NCBI GenBank assembly: GCA_964412105.1
Contig: CAYPNM010000016.1
Coordinates: forward strand, 1-64,000
Direction: 5' to 3'
DNA length: 64,000 nt
Origin: JAKAGZ01 sp964412105
GTDB taxonomy: Bacteria > Bacteroidota > Ignavibacteria > Ignavibacteriales > Ignavibacteriaceae
Both the position numbers and the translations under genes were made by a program. A model generated the notes under the pieces. That model saw only the letters and a program-made list of their open reading frames with translations, had not been told where the DNA came from and did no database searches. Positions 37,648 to 46,123 of the stretch are shown here, piece after piece; within the stretch, counting starts at the first letter, position 1; each line of letters begins with the position of its first letter.

Positions 37648-38301
37648 CTAACTCTTGATCGGTTTTTCAGGGACAAACAATCCTTTCCTGACAGAACCGG
37701 TAAAGCAGATATTTCTGAACTGTTTATTTGCAACGTTTAATGAATTTATCATTTTTCTGTTTATAATTTTATGATGTTTAATTTTATAAAGGTAATCCCC
37801 TATAATTTCAAGATCTTCATTTGTTGAAACCCAGTTATATTTATCAAACATAGAAAGATTCACCGGGTTAGAATAGCTCCTTAAAGTTTTATAACCAAGT
37901 ATATTGATATAAAAATCGAAATATGACATAATTAATTCCCTCAGGGAACGATAAACGGGTTCCCGGAATCTGAGTGTCGTGGTATTAGACTTTGCTATAG
38001 CTCCGTAATGATCATTTTGCCTAAAGATGGCAATTACATGGTCATCATCATTTACAGCGATCAAATCCACAATTAAAGGCTTATGACCTAATGATCTTAA
38101 TGCGGCTGCCGCAAACAATGCTCCTTCAAAACAATTAGCTGTCTTGACAATCGCAACCCGTTTCGGCGATTTAGTCTCATATTCAGAATTATACTTCAAC
38201 TTGTTTAGAAAGGTCTGAATTGAATATGGGTTTTTAAATTTCTTAAAAATACTTATATGTTGATCCGCATATGCATTTTTCCGGCGTGGATTTTTCTGCA
38301 T
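37648..38301 (-). CDS. Transglutaminase-like cysteine protease fold protein
   Basis: 217 residues, basic. The order of a possible catalytic triad can be seen: Cys in ANCFEGALFAAAALRSLG, His in DDDHVIAIF and Asn/Asp in AIAKSN. The arrangement and the helix after the Cys match transglutaminase-like domains, which can be proteases or inactive. There is no signal peptide. Substrate unknown. It stands alone, with leaders on both sides. Confidence 0.6.
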   Translation of the reverse strand: MQKNPRRKNAYADQHISIFKKFKNPYSIQTFLNKLKYNSEYETKSPKRVAIVKTANCFEGALFAAAALRSLGHKPLIVDLIAVNDDDHVIAIFRQNDHYGAIAKSNTTTLRFREPVYRSLRELIMSYFDFYINILGYKTLRSYSNPVNLSMFDKYNWVSTNEDLEIIGDYLYKIKHHKIINRKMINSLNVANKQFRNICFTGSVRKGLFVPEKPIKS

Positions 38302-38466
38302 AGAACTTATTGCTTGTTATTTAATGTCTTAATCAAATTCTGATTACCAGTTGAATAATATGTAAAAATATTGAATTATTAAAATTCACCTTATTACCCT
38401 GACGGTCAATGCTGTTAGTTGCGCGTATATTATTTTTAAAAAGGTTTGTTATCAATAATTCAGGCC

Positions 38467-39306
38467 TTAGGCCGAAACCTGTTGTGATTGCTCATTTGAA
38501 TTTAACAACTTTTCGAGGCAGTTTATATTAACTGAATTATTGTAAAATTCCCCCATCCACCTGCTGCATCGGTTTGCATCGAGCGGAATTCCAACAGCAG
38601 GCACACTCCGCTTTTGGCAGAGCCTCATCCCGGATACCAGTTCAGGAATGCAGGCTATTCCCAAAACTCCAACTTTGATATTTTGTTTCCGATAATCTGC
38701 AAACACTTTCTTGAGATCCGCATTCATCCATATGTATGGAGTTACTTCATTTTTCTTCAGTAGTTTACTGATTTTGTTAACAGTGCATTTCTTTGAGCAC
38801 CCTTTACACAGATTGTCGATTTCATCGGGGGACGCCAGACAGGTTTTGCTAAAATCACGAAGACAATGAGGTAAGAACGCCAGTTTCTTTTCACTTAATA
38901 AGAATTGTTTGAAATAAACTCTATTTGTCAATTCAATTTCGAGCATGTATAAAAGATATTGTTCGCGAGTAGTGGATAAAGTTTTTTCCCAAATTTGTTT
39001 TATCCCTAATGACCGAAGATGACCTTCAACATTAACCAAATAATTAGATAAGTCTCTTCTTAATATTTTCATTATCATAAAAATAAGAGGGTCCCTTTTC
39101 TCACCTTTTTTGATCTTGGGGGCAGACTGGCTTAGATCTTTTATCAACGCAAGTAACTTTTCCAAATCCAAACCGAACAATTCAAGTATTTCATCTGTGC
39201 TGGTAGTCAGCTGATCATAAAAATTATCCGAAGAATTTTTACCTCCGTATAGCGAATATGTTTTTCCTATTATCGGTTCGGCAATATTTTCTTTTATTTC
39301 AATCAA
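38467..39306 (-). CDS. DUF116 domain-containing protein
   Basis: 279 residues. The C-terminal half has the DUF116 pattern: LPHCLRDFSKTCLA, a Cys cluster (LCKGCSKKC), VGVLGIACIPELVSGM and a final CSRWMGEFYNNSVN segment. Multiple conserved Cys suggest an iron-sulfur or zinc site. Function of the family is unknown. The first 120 residues look helical and are less typical. No neighbour is obviously linked. Confidence 0.8.
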   Translation of the reverse strand: MIEIKENIAEPIIGKTYSLYGGKNSSDNFYDQLTTSTDEILELFGLDLEKLLALIKDLSQSAPKIKKGEKRDPLIFMIMKILRRDLSNYLVNVEGHLRSLGIKQIWEKTLSTTREQYLLYMLEIELTNRVYFKQFLLSEKKLAFLPHCLRDFSKTCLASPDEIDNLCKGCSKKCTVNKISKLLKKNEVTPYIWMNADLKKVFADYRKQNIKVGVLGIACIPELVSGMRLCQKRSVPAVGIPLDANRCSRWMGEFYNNSVNINCLEKLLNSNEQSQQVSA

Positions 39307-39699
39307 TCTTTTATTTATAGAGCTATGGATAAATCCTCTTTCCCGATTAATACTATTAATGTTGCAAATGGAAATTAGTTAATTATTTCCGGACAATAAA
39401 CATATTGTGCAAATACATTTAGCAAAATCTATGTCAAATTAATTCACCTTTTATTCAACAGAATTAAAATCCGAATCTCTTATCTATATTTTACCATAAT
39501 TCTTGATATGAGTCTAATAACTTGTTAACTATATCATAAATATAGAGTTATAGAATTGCGTTCTGAAGTTGCATATTTTGCTTTTAAGGAAATTAACATC
39601 AAAATAAAAATTTAAAATCGTGGGTTGGATATTTCAAAATAATTTTTAATATTAGACTAATTAGTTAGCCGATCCTGACAATATTAACAGTAACTTTTT
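39307..39699. other. AT-rich intergenic stretch without recognisable features
   Basis: Between the DUF116 start and the candidate small RNA. Stop codons are frequent in all frames, and I see no strong hairpin or promoter. Confidence 0.5.
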
Positions 39700-39792
39700 A
39701 AAAAACCGTGTTAGACAGGTTCTCCCCTGCCTGTTTAACTTAAGCGGTTGAGCCTGCCAGCATCCCTGTTGGTGGGCTTTTTATTTTTATTG
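39700..39792 (+). ncRNA. Candidate small RNA: two hairpins, second a terminator
   Basis: GTTAGACAGG (39710-39719) pairs with CCTGTTTAAC (39730-39739), ten base pairs with one G-T, leaving the loop TTCTCCCCTG. A C-rich loop like this could pair with Shine-Dalgarno sequences. AGCCTGCCA (39751-39759) then pairs with TGGTGGGCT (39770-39778, two G-T) and is followed by a T-rich tail, as in a rho-independent terminator. No plus-strand gene lies upstream for it to terminate, so an independent short transcript is the simplest reading. The promoter is not clear. Confidence 0.4.
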
Positions 39793-39892
39793 TGAATGGA
39801 TAATACCTACTGTCAATCATAAAAAGAAACATGAAAAAATCGTTAGCGAATATATTATCACATTCTTATTGTCTGGTTTCGTTTATTTAATT

Positions 39893-40290
39893 CTGACCTC
39901 TGACTTCCGACTTCTGATCCAACCCCAACCCCGAACATTGAACCCTGAACTCTCATTCAACCATTCATTCATTCCACTATTCCACCTGTCCAGTTAAATG
40001 CGTCAGCATATTTAACGGGATCATTCCACCATTCTCGCGAAGCGATGGCTATGCCACAATATTCAACTACTCCATTATTCCACCACTCCATCATTCCAAC
40101 ACTCCTTCTGACCTCTGACCTCTGACCTCCGACTTCTGATCCCTGACTTCTATCCAACTCCAACCCCGAAAACTGAACCCTGAACTCTCATTCAACCATT
40201 CATTCATTCCACTACTCCACCACTCCATCATTCCATCACTCCTTCTGACCCCTGACCTCTGACCTCCGACTTCTGACTACTAGCTTAATC
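39893..40290. repeat. Long degenerate direct repeats (TCTGACC / TTCCA / GAACCCTGAAC family)
   Basis: A block of TCTGACCTCTGAC phrases, a CAACCCCGAA - TGAACCCTGAAC phrase, TCATTCAACCATTCATTC and TTCCACTATTCCAC runs from about 39893 to 39985. It is repeated from about 40105 to 40235, with a third partial copy at 40240-40285. Between them, TCGCGAAGCGA forms a short hairpin near 40035. The open frame on the minus strand here (39969-40163) is translated repeat, not a gene. Confidence 0.7.
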
Positions 40291-40494
40291 CCTTTTTGAC
40301 CTGTAAATTTTTCCTACTCGGGCTTAATTTCTAAATCTTCAAGTATAGTAAAGGCATTCCATCTGTCTTCAGGAATTAGCAACGTTCAACAATAATTTGA
40401 AAAATTGTTTCAAAAGAATGAAAATTTCAATAAATATTATTTTAGAATCTAGTAGACAATCCTTACCTAAAAAATCTAGTAAATCTTTTAAAAA

Positions 40495-40510
40495 TGGCAC
40501 TATTTTTGCC
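40495..40510 (+). promoter_or_regulatory. Sigma-54 promoter (-24/-12)
   Basis: TGGCACTATTTTTGCC has the invariant GG and GC separated by exactly 10 nt and matches TGGCAC-N5-TTGC. It lies 44 nt before the ATG at 40554, leaving room for a start site near 40520 and the AAAAGGAG ribosome site. Two copies of AATCTAGTA (40446-40454 and 40473-40481), 27 bp apart, lie just upstream. Confidence 0.65.
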
Positions 40511-40553
40511 CTTTTACTGCAAGGGATACTTTGCCCAAAAAGGAGATGTTGGA

Positions 40554-41297
40554 ATGCTTTCACTATTAAATACCAGTGTAAGAGAAAGAACCACAATAAG
40601 TACCGGTACATTATTTAATAAGTCATTGCCTGATAGACTTAACCAAACATTTATTTGTTACCTGGAAGAATTTAACCAGGGTTATGATATAATGGAACTC
40701 GCAAAAAAAATTAATTGGAAATCCATAATTCAGATTTATAAAAATGAGTGCAATGATCTTCGGGCACAATTTTTAATTCCAAAAATCATTGATGGGATAA
40801 ATGTTAAAGGTTTGGATATTAAATTTTACTCTCTTGTAATTCAAACTACTATGCATTCCCTATTATATTATTTGTATCTGTTTCTTAAAAATCAAATTGC
40901 AACTAATGAGCCGTCTGAAAATCTGGATTATAACTTGACAAAGAATTTAAGCCCTGTAATAAGACAATTTATTTCATCTTATTATTTTCAGCTTGAATTA
41001 ACTAGAATTAAAGATTACAAAAATAAACCGCTAGAACCATCGGAAGTTAAAAAGTTTAAAGAATTAGCAAATCTTGGCGAGGCATTCTCAAAAGGAAAAA
41101 GTTTTGATCCGAATGAAATTCCGATTTTTAGGCTTATACTTCAGGAATATAAGAAAGCTTCTCAAACAAATTTAAAGAAATCTTATAAAGCAATCGCTTA
41201 TTTCATTGGAAGAACTGAATTAGGGCTTCATACTATTGAAGAACAGCACAAGTTTTATAAAAGATTTTTAGGCTATAAAAACAGCATACAGAAATAA
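40554..41297 (+). CDS. Hypothetical protein with sigma-54-type promoter
   Basis: 247 residues from the ATG at 40554, preceded by AAAAGGAG. A longer frame to 40494 exists but would start inside the promoter element, so the shorter start is preferred. The product is soluble, Lys/Asn/Tyr-rich and predicted mostly helical, with no signal peptide or motif I know. It stands isolated in repeat-rich DNA. A sigma-54 promoter implies activator-controlled expression. Confidence 0.6.
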   Translation: MLSLLNTSVRERTTISTGTLFNKSLPDRLNQTFICYLEEFNQGYDIMELAKKINWKSIIQIYKNECNDLRAQFLIPKIIDGINVKGLDIKFYSLVIQTTMHSLLYYLYLFLKNQIATNEPSENLDYNLTKNLSPVIRQFISSYYFQLELTRIKDYKNKPLEPSEVKKFKELANLGEAFSKGKSFDPNEIPIFRLILQEYKKASQTNLKKSYKAIAYFIGRTELGLHTIEEQHKFYKRFLGYKNSIQK

Positions 41298-41464
41298 ATT
41301 ATCAGCCCCGTCATCATACAGCATAATTATTCTACGTATCGGTTGACTTCATTAAATACTTTTGTGTTGCCTCAATACTGAAAAATTACGCTTTTATGGG
41401 TTCGTTCACTTGCTAAAAATTACTTCCGCCAAAATCCAACACGGTTTCACTTAGCCTTATCATT

Positions 41465-41718
41465 CGCTCCTATTATGCTGCTATTCCGCTCCTATTGCGC
41501 TGCTATTCCGCTCCTATTGCGCTCCTATTGCGCTGCTATTCCGCTCCTATTGGTCTGCTATTGNNNNNNNNNNNNNNNNNNNNNNNNNNNNNNNNNNNNN
41601 NNNNNNNNNNNNNNNNNNNNNNNNNNNNNNNNNNNNNNNNNNNNNNNNNNNNNNNNNNNNNNNCGCTCCTATTGCGCTCCTATTGCGCTGCTATTCCGCT
41701 CCTATTGGTCTGCTATTG
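41465..41718. repeat. 11-bp tandem array interrupted by an assembly gap
   Basis: Units of the form CGCT[CG]CTATT[GC] follow each other without spacers: nine before the gap (41465-41563) and five after it (41664-41718). The last five units before the gap (41509-41563) are identical to the five after it, a 55-bp higher-order unit. Positions 41564-41663 are 100 N, the usual placeholder for unknown length. The long open frames through it are a by-product of the repeat. Confidence 0.9.
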
Positions 41719-42160
41719 ACCTTCATCTCCGGTTCACATAGTAGAAATATATTATACTCCCACCTTTTAACAAGTATGTAAACAGCGTTTAAACTACCTT
41801 CAAATGGTAATAAAATGCCGTCCGGTCACAGAATTCTTGTTTAGATAATTAACAATAAAAATATTGTCCCCTGTCTCTAATTCTCCCATTTTATCAATCC
41901 CAAAACTGGCTTTAAATAAACAACCTTATATCAAAGGCGAAAATCTGTCCAACTGGCACAGATTCAAAATAATTTAGATTTTCGGATTTATTATTTCTTA
42001 TTTTCTTAATTAGGTTAGTTATCCTTGTCATTCTCACTTTTCATGATCTTATCAAATATTCATTGATGACATTCTTTGCTTAAACATTTAACTTTTGTAC
42101 TAAGTTGAAGATTTCGGATTATATTGGTAAATAAAAATCAATACATTTAAAAAATATTAA
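41719..42160. other. Intergenic stretch with one inverted repeat
   Basis: No coding frame. AATCTGT (41942-41948) and ACAGATT (41958-41964) form a 7-bp inverted repeat with a 9-nt loop and no T tail. Nothing else recognisable. Confidence 0.4.
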
Positions 42161-42271
42161 ATAATATTTACGCTATTATTAAATCGAAAATATTGTAGTG
42201 CAAATAAACTTCTAAGCCTTATAATTATAATAATTGCTATCTGTAATATTATAAGCTGTAAAGACGAATCA

Positions 42272-42967
42272 ATGGCTCCTGTAAACATTATTACTCCATC
42301 TGAGAAATATAGCTTAGTCTGGAGCGATGAATTTAATGGAACAACTCTCGATACAACAAAATGGTATTATCGGGATTTAGGCCTCCGCCTGAAAGCAATT
42401 AATGTTAAAGACGCCATTTCCCTGGATGGATCAGGACATTTGATTATTAAAACATTTACTGATGGAAATAATTTCTATACAGGTATGATCAGCACACAAA
42501 ATAAATTTGAGAGCACTTTTGGATACTGGGAATGCAGAATGAAAATGCAAAAACAGCAAGGACATTGGTCTGCATTCTGGTTGCAATCGCCTGCAATTGG
42601 CTCGGTAATTGGAAATCCGGCTCTTTCAGGAACTGAAATAGATATTGTGGAATATCCAGCAATTTTAGGCAATATGGTCGAACACGCTATACACTGGGAC
42701 GGGTATGGAATAAATGAAAAAATAGAAAGAGGTATTGCAACCGTCCAGAACTTAAGTAATAATTATCATATATATGGATTAGAGTGGACAAAAAATGAGT
42801 ATATATTTTATGTTAATGGAAAAGAAACCTGGAGAACCAATAGCGCTGTTTCCTTCCAGCCTGAATACATCATTTTAAGTCTGGAAGTTGATGACTGGGC
42901 CGGTGATATTACTAAAGCTGTATTGCCTGACTCACTCTATGTTGATTATGTGAGAGTTTATAAATAA
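42272..42967 (+). CDS. Glycoside hydrolase family 16 (laminarinase/beta-glucanase-like), probable lipoprotein
   Basis: 231 residues from the first ATG. The GH16 fold is shown by LVWSDEFNGTTLDTTKW, FGYWECRMKM, the catalytic E-x-D-x-x-E in GTEIDIVEYP, and HIYGLEWTKNEYIFYVNGK. It should cut beta-1,3 or mixed beta-glucans. Reading upstream in the same frame gives a hydrophobic stretch ending IISC-KDES, a convincing lipoprotein signal with the Cys at 42257-42259. That stretch has no ATG, GTG or TTG back to the in-frame stop at 42158. The true start is therefore non-standard, mutated, or misread. Confidence 0.88.
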   Translation: MAPVNIITPSEKYSLVWSDEFNGTTLDTTKWYYRDLGLRLKAINVKDAISLDGSGHLIIKTFTDGNNFYTGMISTQNKFESTFGYWECRMKMQKQQGHWSAFWLQSPAIGSVIGNPALSGTEIDIVEYPAILGNMVEHAIHWDGYGINEKIERGIATVQNLSNNYHIYGLEWTKNEYIFYVNGKETWRTNSAVSFQPEYIILSLEVDDWAGDITKAVLPDSLYVDYVRVYK

Positions 42968-43036
42968 ATGATAAGGCCTGGCTCCAAAATCAAAATTCAA
43001 CATCCTATGTAAAAAACAAATAAAAGGATAAATACA

Positions 43037-43228
43037 ATGAAATCTTCAAAAGGTATGCGTGTATGGTTCGCTTTTTTTGCAATATTGATATGGTCCGGAA
43101 TTTATCTCACCGGCTTCTCAAACATCCACTGGTTCCTTTATATTCCTCCTGCGGGTTTGACATTTGCAGCATTAACAGGCATTTGTCCAAGCCAGATTGC
43201 TGTATTGAAGATAGTGGGATCCAAGTAA
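43037..43228 (+). CDS. Small two-helix membrane protein (DUF2892-like)
   Basis: 63 residues with TM segments at about 8-26 and 30-50, and a Cys in LTGICPSQ, which resembles the end of DUF2892/YgaP-type membrane proteins. AAAGGAT precedes the ATG. Function unknown. Family assignment is tentative because of the short length. Confidence 0.55.
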   Translation: MKSSKGMRVWFAFFAILIWSGIYLTGFSNIHWFLYIPPAGLTFAALTGICPSQIAVLKIVGSK

Positions 43229-43532
43229 AGAAAAAATTTAATTTCAGGCTTGGTTTCTGGTAGGCATGTTTTTCCTCTGGTATTCAACAACCAGGCATTA
43301 TGGCAACAATAACAATTATTTTTGAATTATTGTTGTGTTCACTAAAACTCCTGTCGCATTAATGTTTTATGAAAATTTCTCTCTATTTTTATCTGGTCTT
43401 CTTACATTCCTTTGTCCGGCTGTAGAATGTAATGTTCACTTTTAATCAAATGCTCAATCTTCATCCCAAGACATAAACAGAAACAATTAATTTATTTATT
43501 GACTTGCATTTATATTCTATATTACTTAGTTT
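43229..43532. other. Leader between small membrane protein and DUF134 gene
   Basis: CAACAATAA (43304-43312) and TTATTGTTG (43327-43335) form a perfect 9-bp stem with a 14-nt loop, possibly ending the transcript before it. ATGCTCA at 43450-43456 is a half copy of the palindrome next to the DUF134 gene. No gene. Confidence 0.45.
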
Positions 43533-43546
43533 TGAGCATATGCTCA
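43533..43546. promoter_or_regulatory. Palindromic operator candidate at the DUF134 start
   Basis: TGAGCATATGCTCA is a perfect 14-bp palindrome ending 9 nt before the ATG of the DUF134 gene, so a bound protein would block the ribosome site or early transcription. DUF134 proteins have a helix-turn-helix, so autoregulation is a reasonable inference. Confidence 0.45.
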
Positions 43547-43555
43547 TAACCATTT

Positions 43556-43861
43556 ATGTCAAGACCAAGAAAATATCGCCATGTTTGTTGTAATCCTTCC
43601 GCATATTATTTCAAACCAAGGGGAATCCCTGTTTACGCACTTGAGGAAATTCTCCTTGAAAACGATGAACTTGAATCATTGAGGCTTGCTGATTTGCTGG
43701 CTTATTCGCATGAAGATGCCGCAAAAGAAATGAAAATTTCAAGAGCTACATTTGGAAGGATAGTAGAAAATGCACGGAAAAAAATTACCGATGGAATCTT
43801 AAATGGCAAGGCAATCAGGATAAATGAAGACGATTTAGCAAATAAAGATTTTGAACAATAA
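43556..43861 (+). CDS. DUF134 (UPF0251) family DNA-binding protein
   Basis: 101 residues. The N-terminus has the family pattern RPRKYRHVCCNPSAYYFKP, and the second half a sigma-factor-like helix-turn-helix (SHEDAAKEMKISRATFGRIVENARKKI). Family members sit beside NifX/NifB-type cofactor-binding and Mrp-type proteins, as here. The CC pair and other residues might bind a metal or cluster, making it a possible redox or metal sensor for the region. It begins the redox cluster. Confidence 0.85.
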   Translation: MSRPRKYRHVCCNPSAYYFKPRGIPVYALEEILLENDELESLRLADLLAYSHEDAAKEMKISRATFGRIVENARKKITDGILNGKAIRINEDDLANKDFEQ

Positions 43862-44089
43862 TTAAATGTGAAATAAATTCATAAAAGAATGGAGTTGCTA
43901 ATAATTACAAAAACTAATTAATAATTTCCCTGATCACCCAAAATGCTGCTTTCAGAGGGCGAGATGATAAAAAAGATAGGTTTATCAATGAAAGCTAACT
44001 TTCCATATCATTCAATAGCTGTTAGAAGATACTGCGCGTACTATTATAGCCAACTAATACAAGTTAAGAATTAAAAATGGAGGATTTAA

Positions 44090-45148
44090 ATGAGATCATC
44101 TATCTTCCCGTCTTTAACAATAGCAATAATTGTCGCTTCTTTTACCGTATCTTTTCCTCAAAATACCACAAAACAGCAATGCATTTTTAACTCAAGTCTT
44201 CACTATACTTCAAGTGGAATGGGATACTGGTACGATAAAAATCAAGGAGGACTTGAATCTGTAACAGGGGTCCCCTATTCTGATCTTGCCTGTAAAAACT
44301 GCCACATCGAAAATTGTGATGCTTGTCATATAGTTGAAAAAGATGGAAAAGCTTTTTACACAAACGATGCTGCAAAAAATCAGGAAATGTGCCTTAAGTG
44401 TCACGCCCGTGAAGCTTCAATAATGAAAATTGATAAAAATAATAATACATCTGATGTGCATTTTGCTGCAGGCATGCAGTGTTTTGATTGCCATACTGCA
44501 AGAGAAATGCATGGAGACGGAACTGAATATTCATCAATGAAACAGGTTGGTGTAATGGATGTTAAATGCGAACAATGTCATAATGATATCGCTAAGTCGA
44601 GATCTCATACAATTCATGGAAACAATTTAGACTGCAAATCTTGTCACGTAAAACAGGTTGTAAGTTGTACGAACTGCCATTTTGAAACCATGGTGAAGGA
44701 AGGAAAAAGAGTCGCAATTCCAGTTTCAGGATGGGAATTCTTAATGAATTACAACGGTAAAGTTACTTCCGCTAATATGCAGACATTTGTAATTCCAGGA
44801 AACAAGACATTCATGATTTTCGCTCCGCAATTCAGTCATTCAGTAACTAAAGAAGGGAAAAAATGCGAAGAATGTCATAATACCATGAATGATAAGAAAG
44901 TGGAAAATGGAAACATCAATCTAACCTGGCTTGAAGAAGGGAAAGTGGAACAAATTCATGGAGTGATACCTGTTGTTGATGGAGTTGATTACAATTCTGT
45001 ATTTCAAAATTATGATAATGGGAAATGGACTCCAATCATAAATCCTGTAAAACCAAAAATCCAGTACGTTGGCTTTGGTAGTCCTCTGACAAAAGAACAA
45101 TTTCAAAAGATTTTAACCCCTCAAAAAATGAAAGAAAATAAAAAATGA
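44090..45148 (+). CDS. Octaheme c-type cytochrome
   Basis: 352 residues, N-terminal signal peptide (about 1-23). Eight CXXCH haem sites can be counted: CKNCH, CDACH, CLKCH, CFDCH, CEQCH, CKSCH, CTNCH and CEECH, the first at about residue 68. The last 90 residues carry no haem. It should act in the periplasm as an electron carrier or a multihaem reductase; the active-site type (nitrite, hydroxylamine, tetrathionate) cannot be told. A GGAGG ribosome site supports the start. It is 24 nt from the ferritin-like gene, which has a matching GGAGG leader. Confidence 0.9.
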   Translation: MRSSIFPSLTIAIIVASFTVSFPQNTTKQQCIFNSSLHYTSSGMGYWYDKNQGGLESVTGVPYSDLACKNCHIENCDACHIVEKDGKAFYTNDAAKNQEMCLKCHAREASIMKIDKNNNTSDVHFAAGMQCFDCHTAREMHGDGTEYSSMKQVGVMDVKCEQCHNDIAKSRSHTIHGNNLDCKSCHVKQVVSCTNCHFETMVKEGKRVAIPVSGWEFLMNYNGKVTSANMQTFVIPGNKTFMIFAPQFSHSVTKEGKKCEECHNTMNDKKVENGNINLTWLEEGKVEQIHGVIPVVDGVDYNSVFQNYDNGKWTPIINPVKPKIQYVGFGSPLTKEQFQKILTPQKMKENKK

Positions 45149-45172
45149 ATCAGATAATTAGGAGGATTTAAT

Positions 45173-45592
45173 ATGTCAAAAGAAAATTTTATTAACAGCT
45201 TAAATGAAGATTTAGCTGCAGAACTCGGAACTGTTATTAGATATAATTATCAGGCTGGGAAATCCTATGGAATACTAGGAACCGAATTAAGAGAAATGTT
45301 CGAAAATGAAATTAAGGATGAGCTGGGTCACGCAAGGTTTCTTACGGATGTAATTATTGATTTGGAAGGTGAACCCGTCACAAATCCAAAAGAATTTGAA
45401 AAACCTGATGATCTTAAGGATACCCTTAAATTGGATTTGAAAATGGAAGAAGAAGATGTAAAAAATTATTTAAAGCACTCCAGAGAAGCTGAAGAACTGG
45501 GATATATTGAACTAAAAATGAAACTTGAAGAAATGGCTGCAGACGAAGCAGGTCATGCCAGAGAGCTGCGCCGCCTGTTAAAAGGATTATAA
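45173..45592 (+). CDS. Ferritin-like di-iron protein
   Basis: 139 residues forming a four-helix bundle with two Glu-x-x-His type motifs (DELGHARFL and DEAGHAREL) and upstream Glu in LAAELGTV, the ligand pattern of bacterioferritin/rubrerythrin-type di-iron sites. It lacks a rubredoxin domain. Likely iron storage or peroxide removal. Its position directly after the multihaem cytochrome suggests joint regulation. Confidence 0.82.
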   Translation: MSKENFINSLNEDLAAELGTVIRYNYQAGKSYGILGTELREMFENEIKDELGHARFLTDVIIDLEGEPVTNPKEFEKPDDLKDTLKLDLKMEEEDVKNYLKHSREAEELGYIELKMKLEEMAADEAGHARELRRLLKGL

Positions 45593-45767
45593 TAAATATA
45601 TCAAATAGGCATGAAACTAATAATGAAAGAAATGCCTGATAGACTGATTTTAATTCAGCAGTTAATTTAATGCATTAAAATATATAGCAGGGGTACTTTT
45701 TTACCATATAATTGTCTTATAGGTAAAATTATAAGAAGTAAAAAAAGTATTAGTAAGGAGGTGCAAG

Positions 45768-46019
45768 ATGGCGCTGATGATAAACGAAGACTGTATTATT
45801 TGTGGTGCCTGCGAACCTGAATGCCCGAACAATGCGATATCTGTAGGTAAAACCGTTTACCAAATTAATCCGGACCTATGTACTGAGTGCGTAGGATATT
45901 ATGAGGAGCCACAATGTAGAACTGTCTGTCCGGTTCCTGAGGTAATAGAAGTAAATCCGGATTATCAGGAAACAAAAGAAGAGTTACAAAAGAAGAAACA
46001 ATTAATAGGTAAAGACTAG
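45768..46019 (+). CDS. YfhL-type 2[4Fe-4S] ferredoxin (copy 1 of 3)
   Basis: 83 residues. The first cluster motif is CIICGACEPECP. The second is CTECVGYYEEPQCRTVCP, with the long insert between second and third Cys that marks the YfhL / Allochromatium-type ferredoxins with very low potential clusters. An unusually strong AGGAGGTG ribosome site precedes the ATG. It probably supplies electrons for the radical SAM and Fe-S enzymes that follow. Confidence 0.93.
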   Translation: MALMINEDCIICGACEPECPNNAISVGKTVYQINPDLCTECVGYYEEPQCRTVCPVPEVIEVNPDYQETKEELQKKKQLIGKD

Positions 46020-46028
46020 CATAATTTC

Positions 46029-46044
46029 GGGTAAAAATATTGCA
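46029..46044 (+). promoter_or_regulatory. Possible sigma-54 promoter upstream of the Mrp gene
   Basis: GGGTAAAAATATTGCA keeps GG-N10-GC and a perfect TTGCA -12 box, but the -24 box is weak. It is 80 nt before the Mrp start, immediately after the ferredoxin stop. Confidence 0.35.
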
Positions 46045-46123
46045 GCATTTTACTAAGATAAAGTGGTTGAATAAATGTAGTTCAAAATAAATATATACAC
46101 TAAACCTGGAGAAAATAATTATA

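Noticed and set aside
39969..40163. 64-residue protein on the minus strand
   Set aside because: It is a translation of the TTCCA/TCTGACC repeats, with low-complexity WWNNG runs and no ribosome site.
41465..41718. CRISPR-like array
   Set aside because: Units are 11 bp and contiguous, with no spacers and no cas genes in the window.
41475..41741. Open frames across the N run
   Set aside because: Created by the tandem repeat and the unknown bases.
43943..44074. 43-residue open frame before the cytochrome gene
   Set aside because: No ribosome site at the first ATG and no recognisable family; internal ATGs have weak sites only.
45607..45637. Terminator after the ferritin-like gene
   Set aside because: Six-bp arms with a 19-nt loop and no T tract; too weak.
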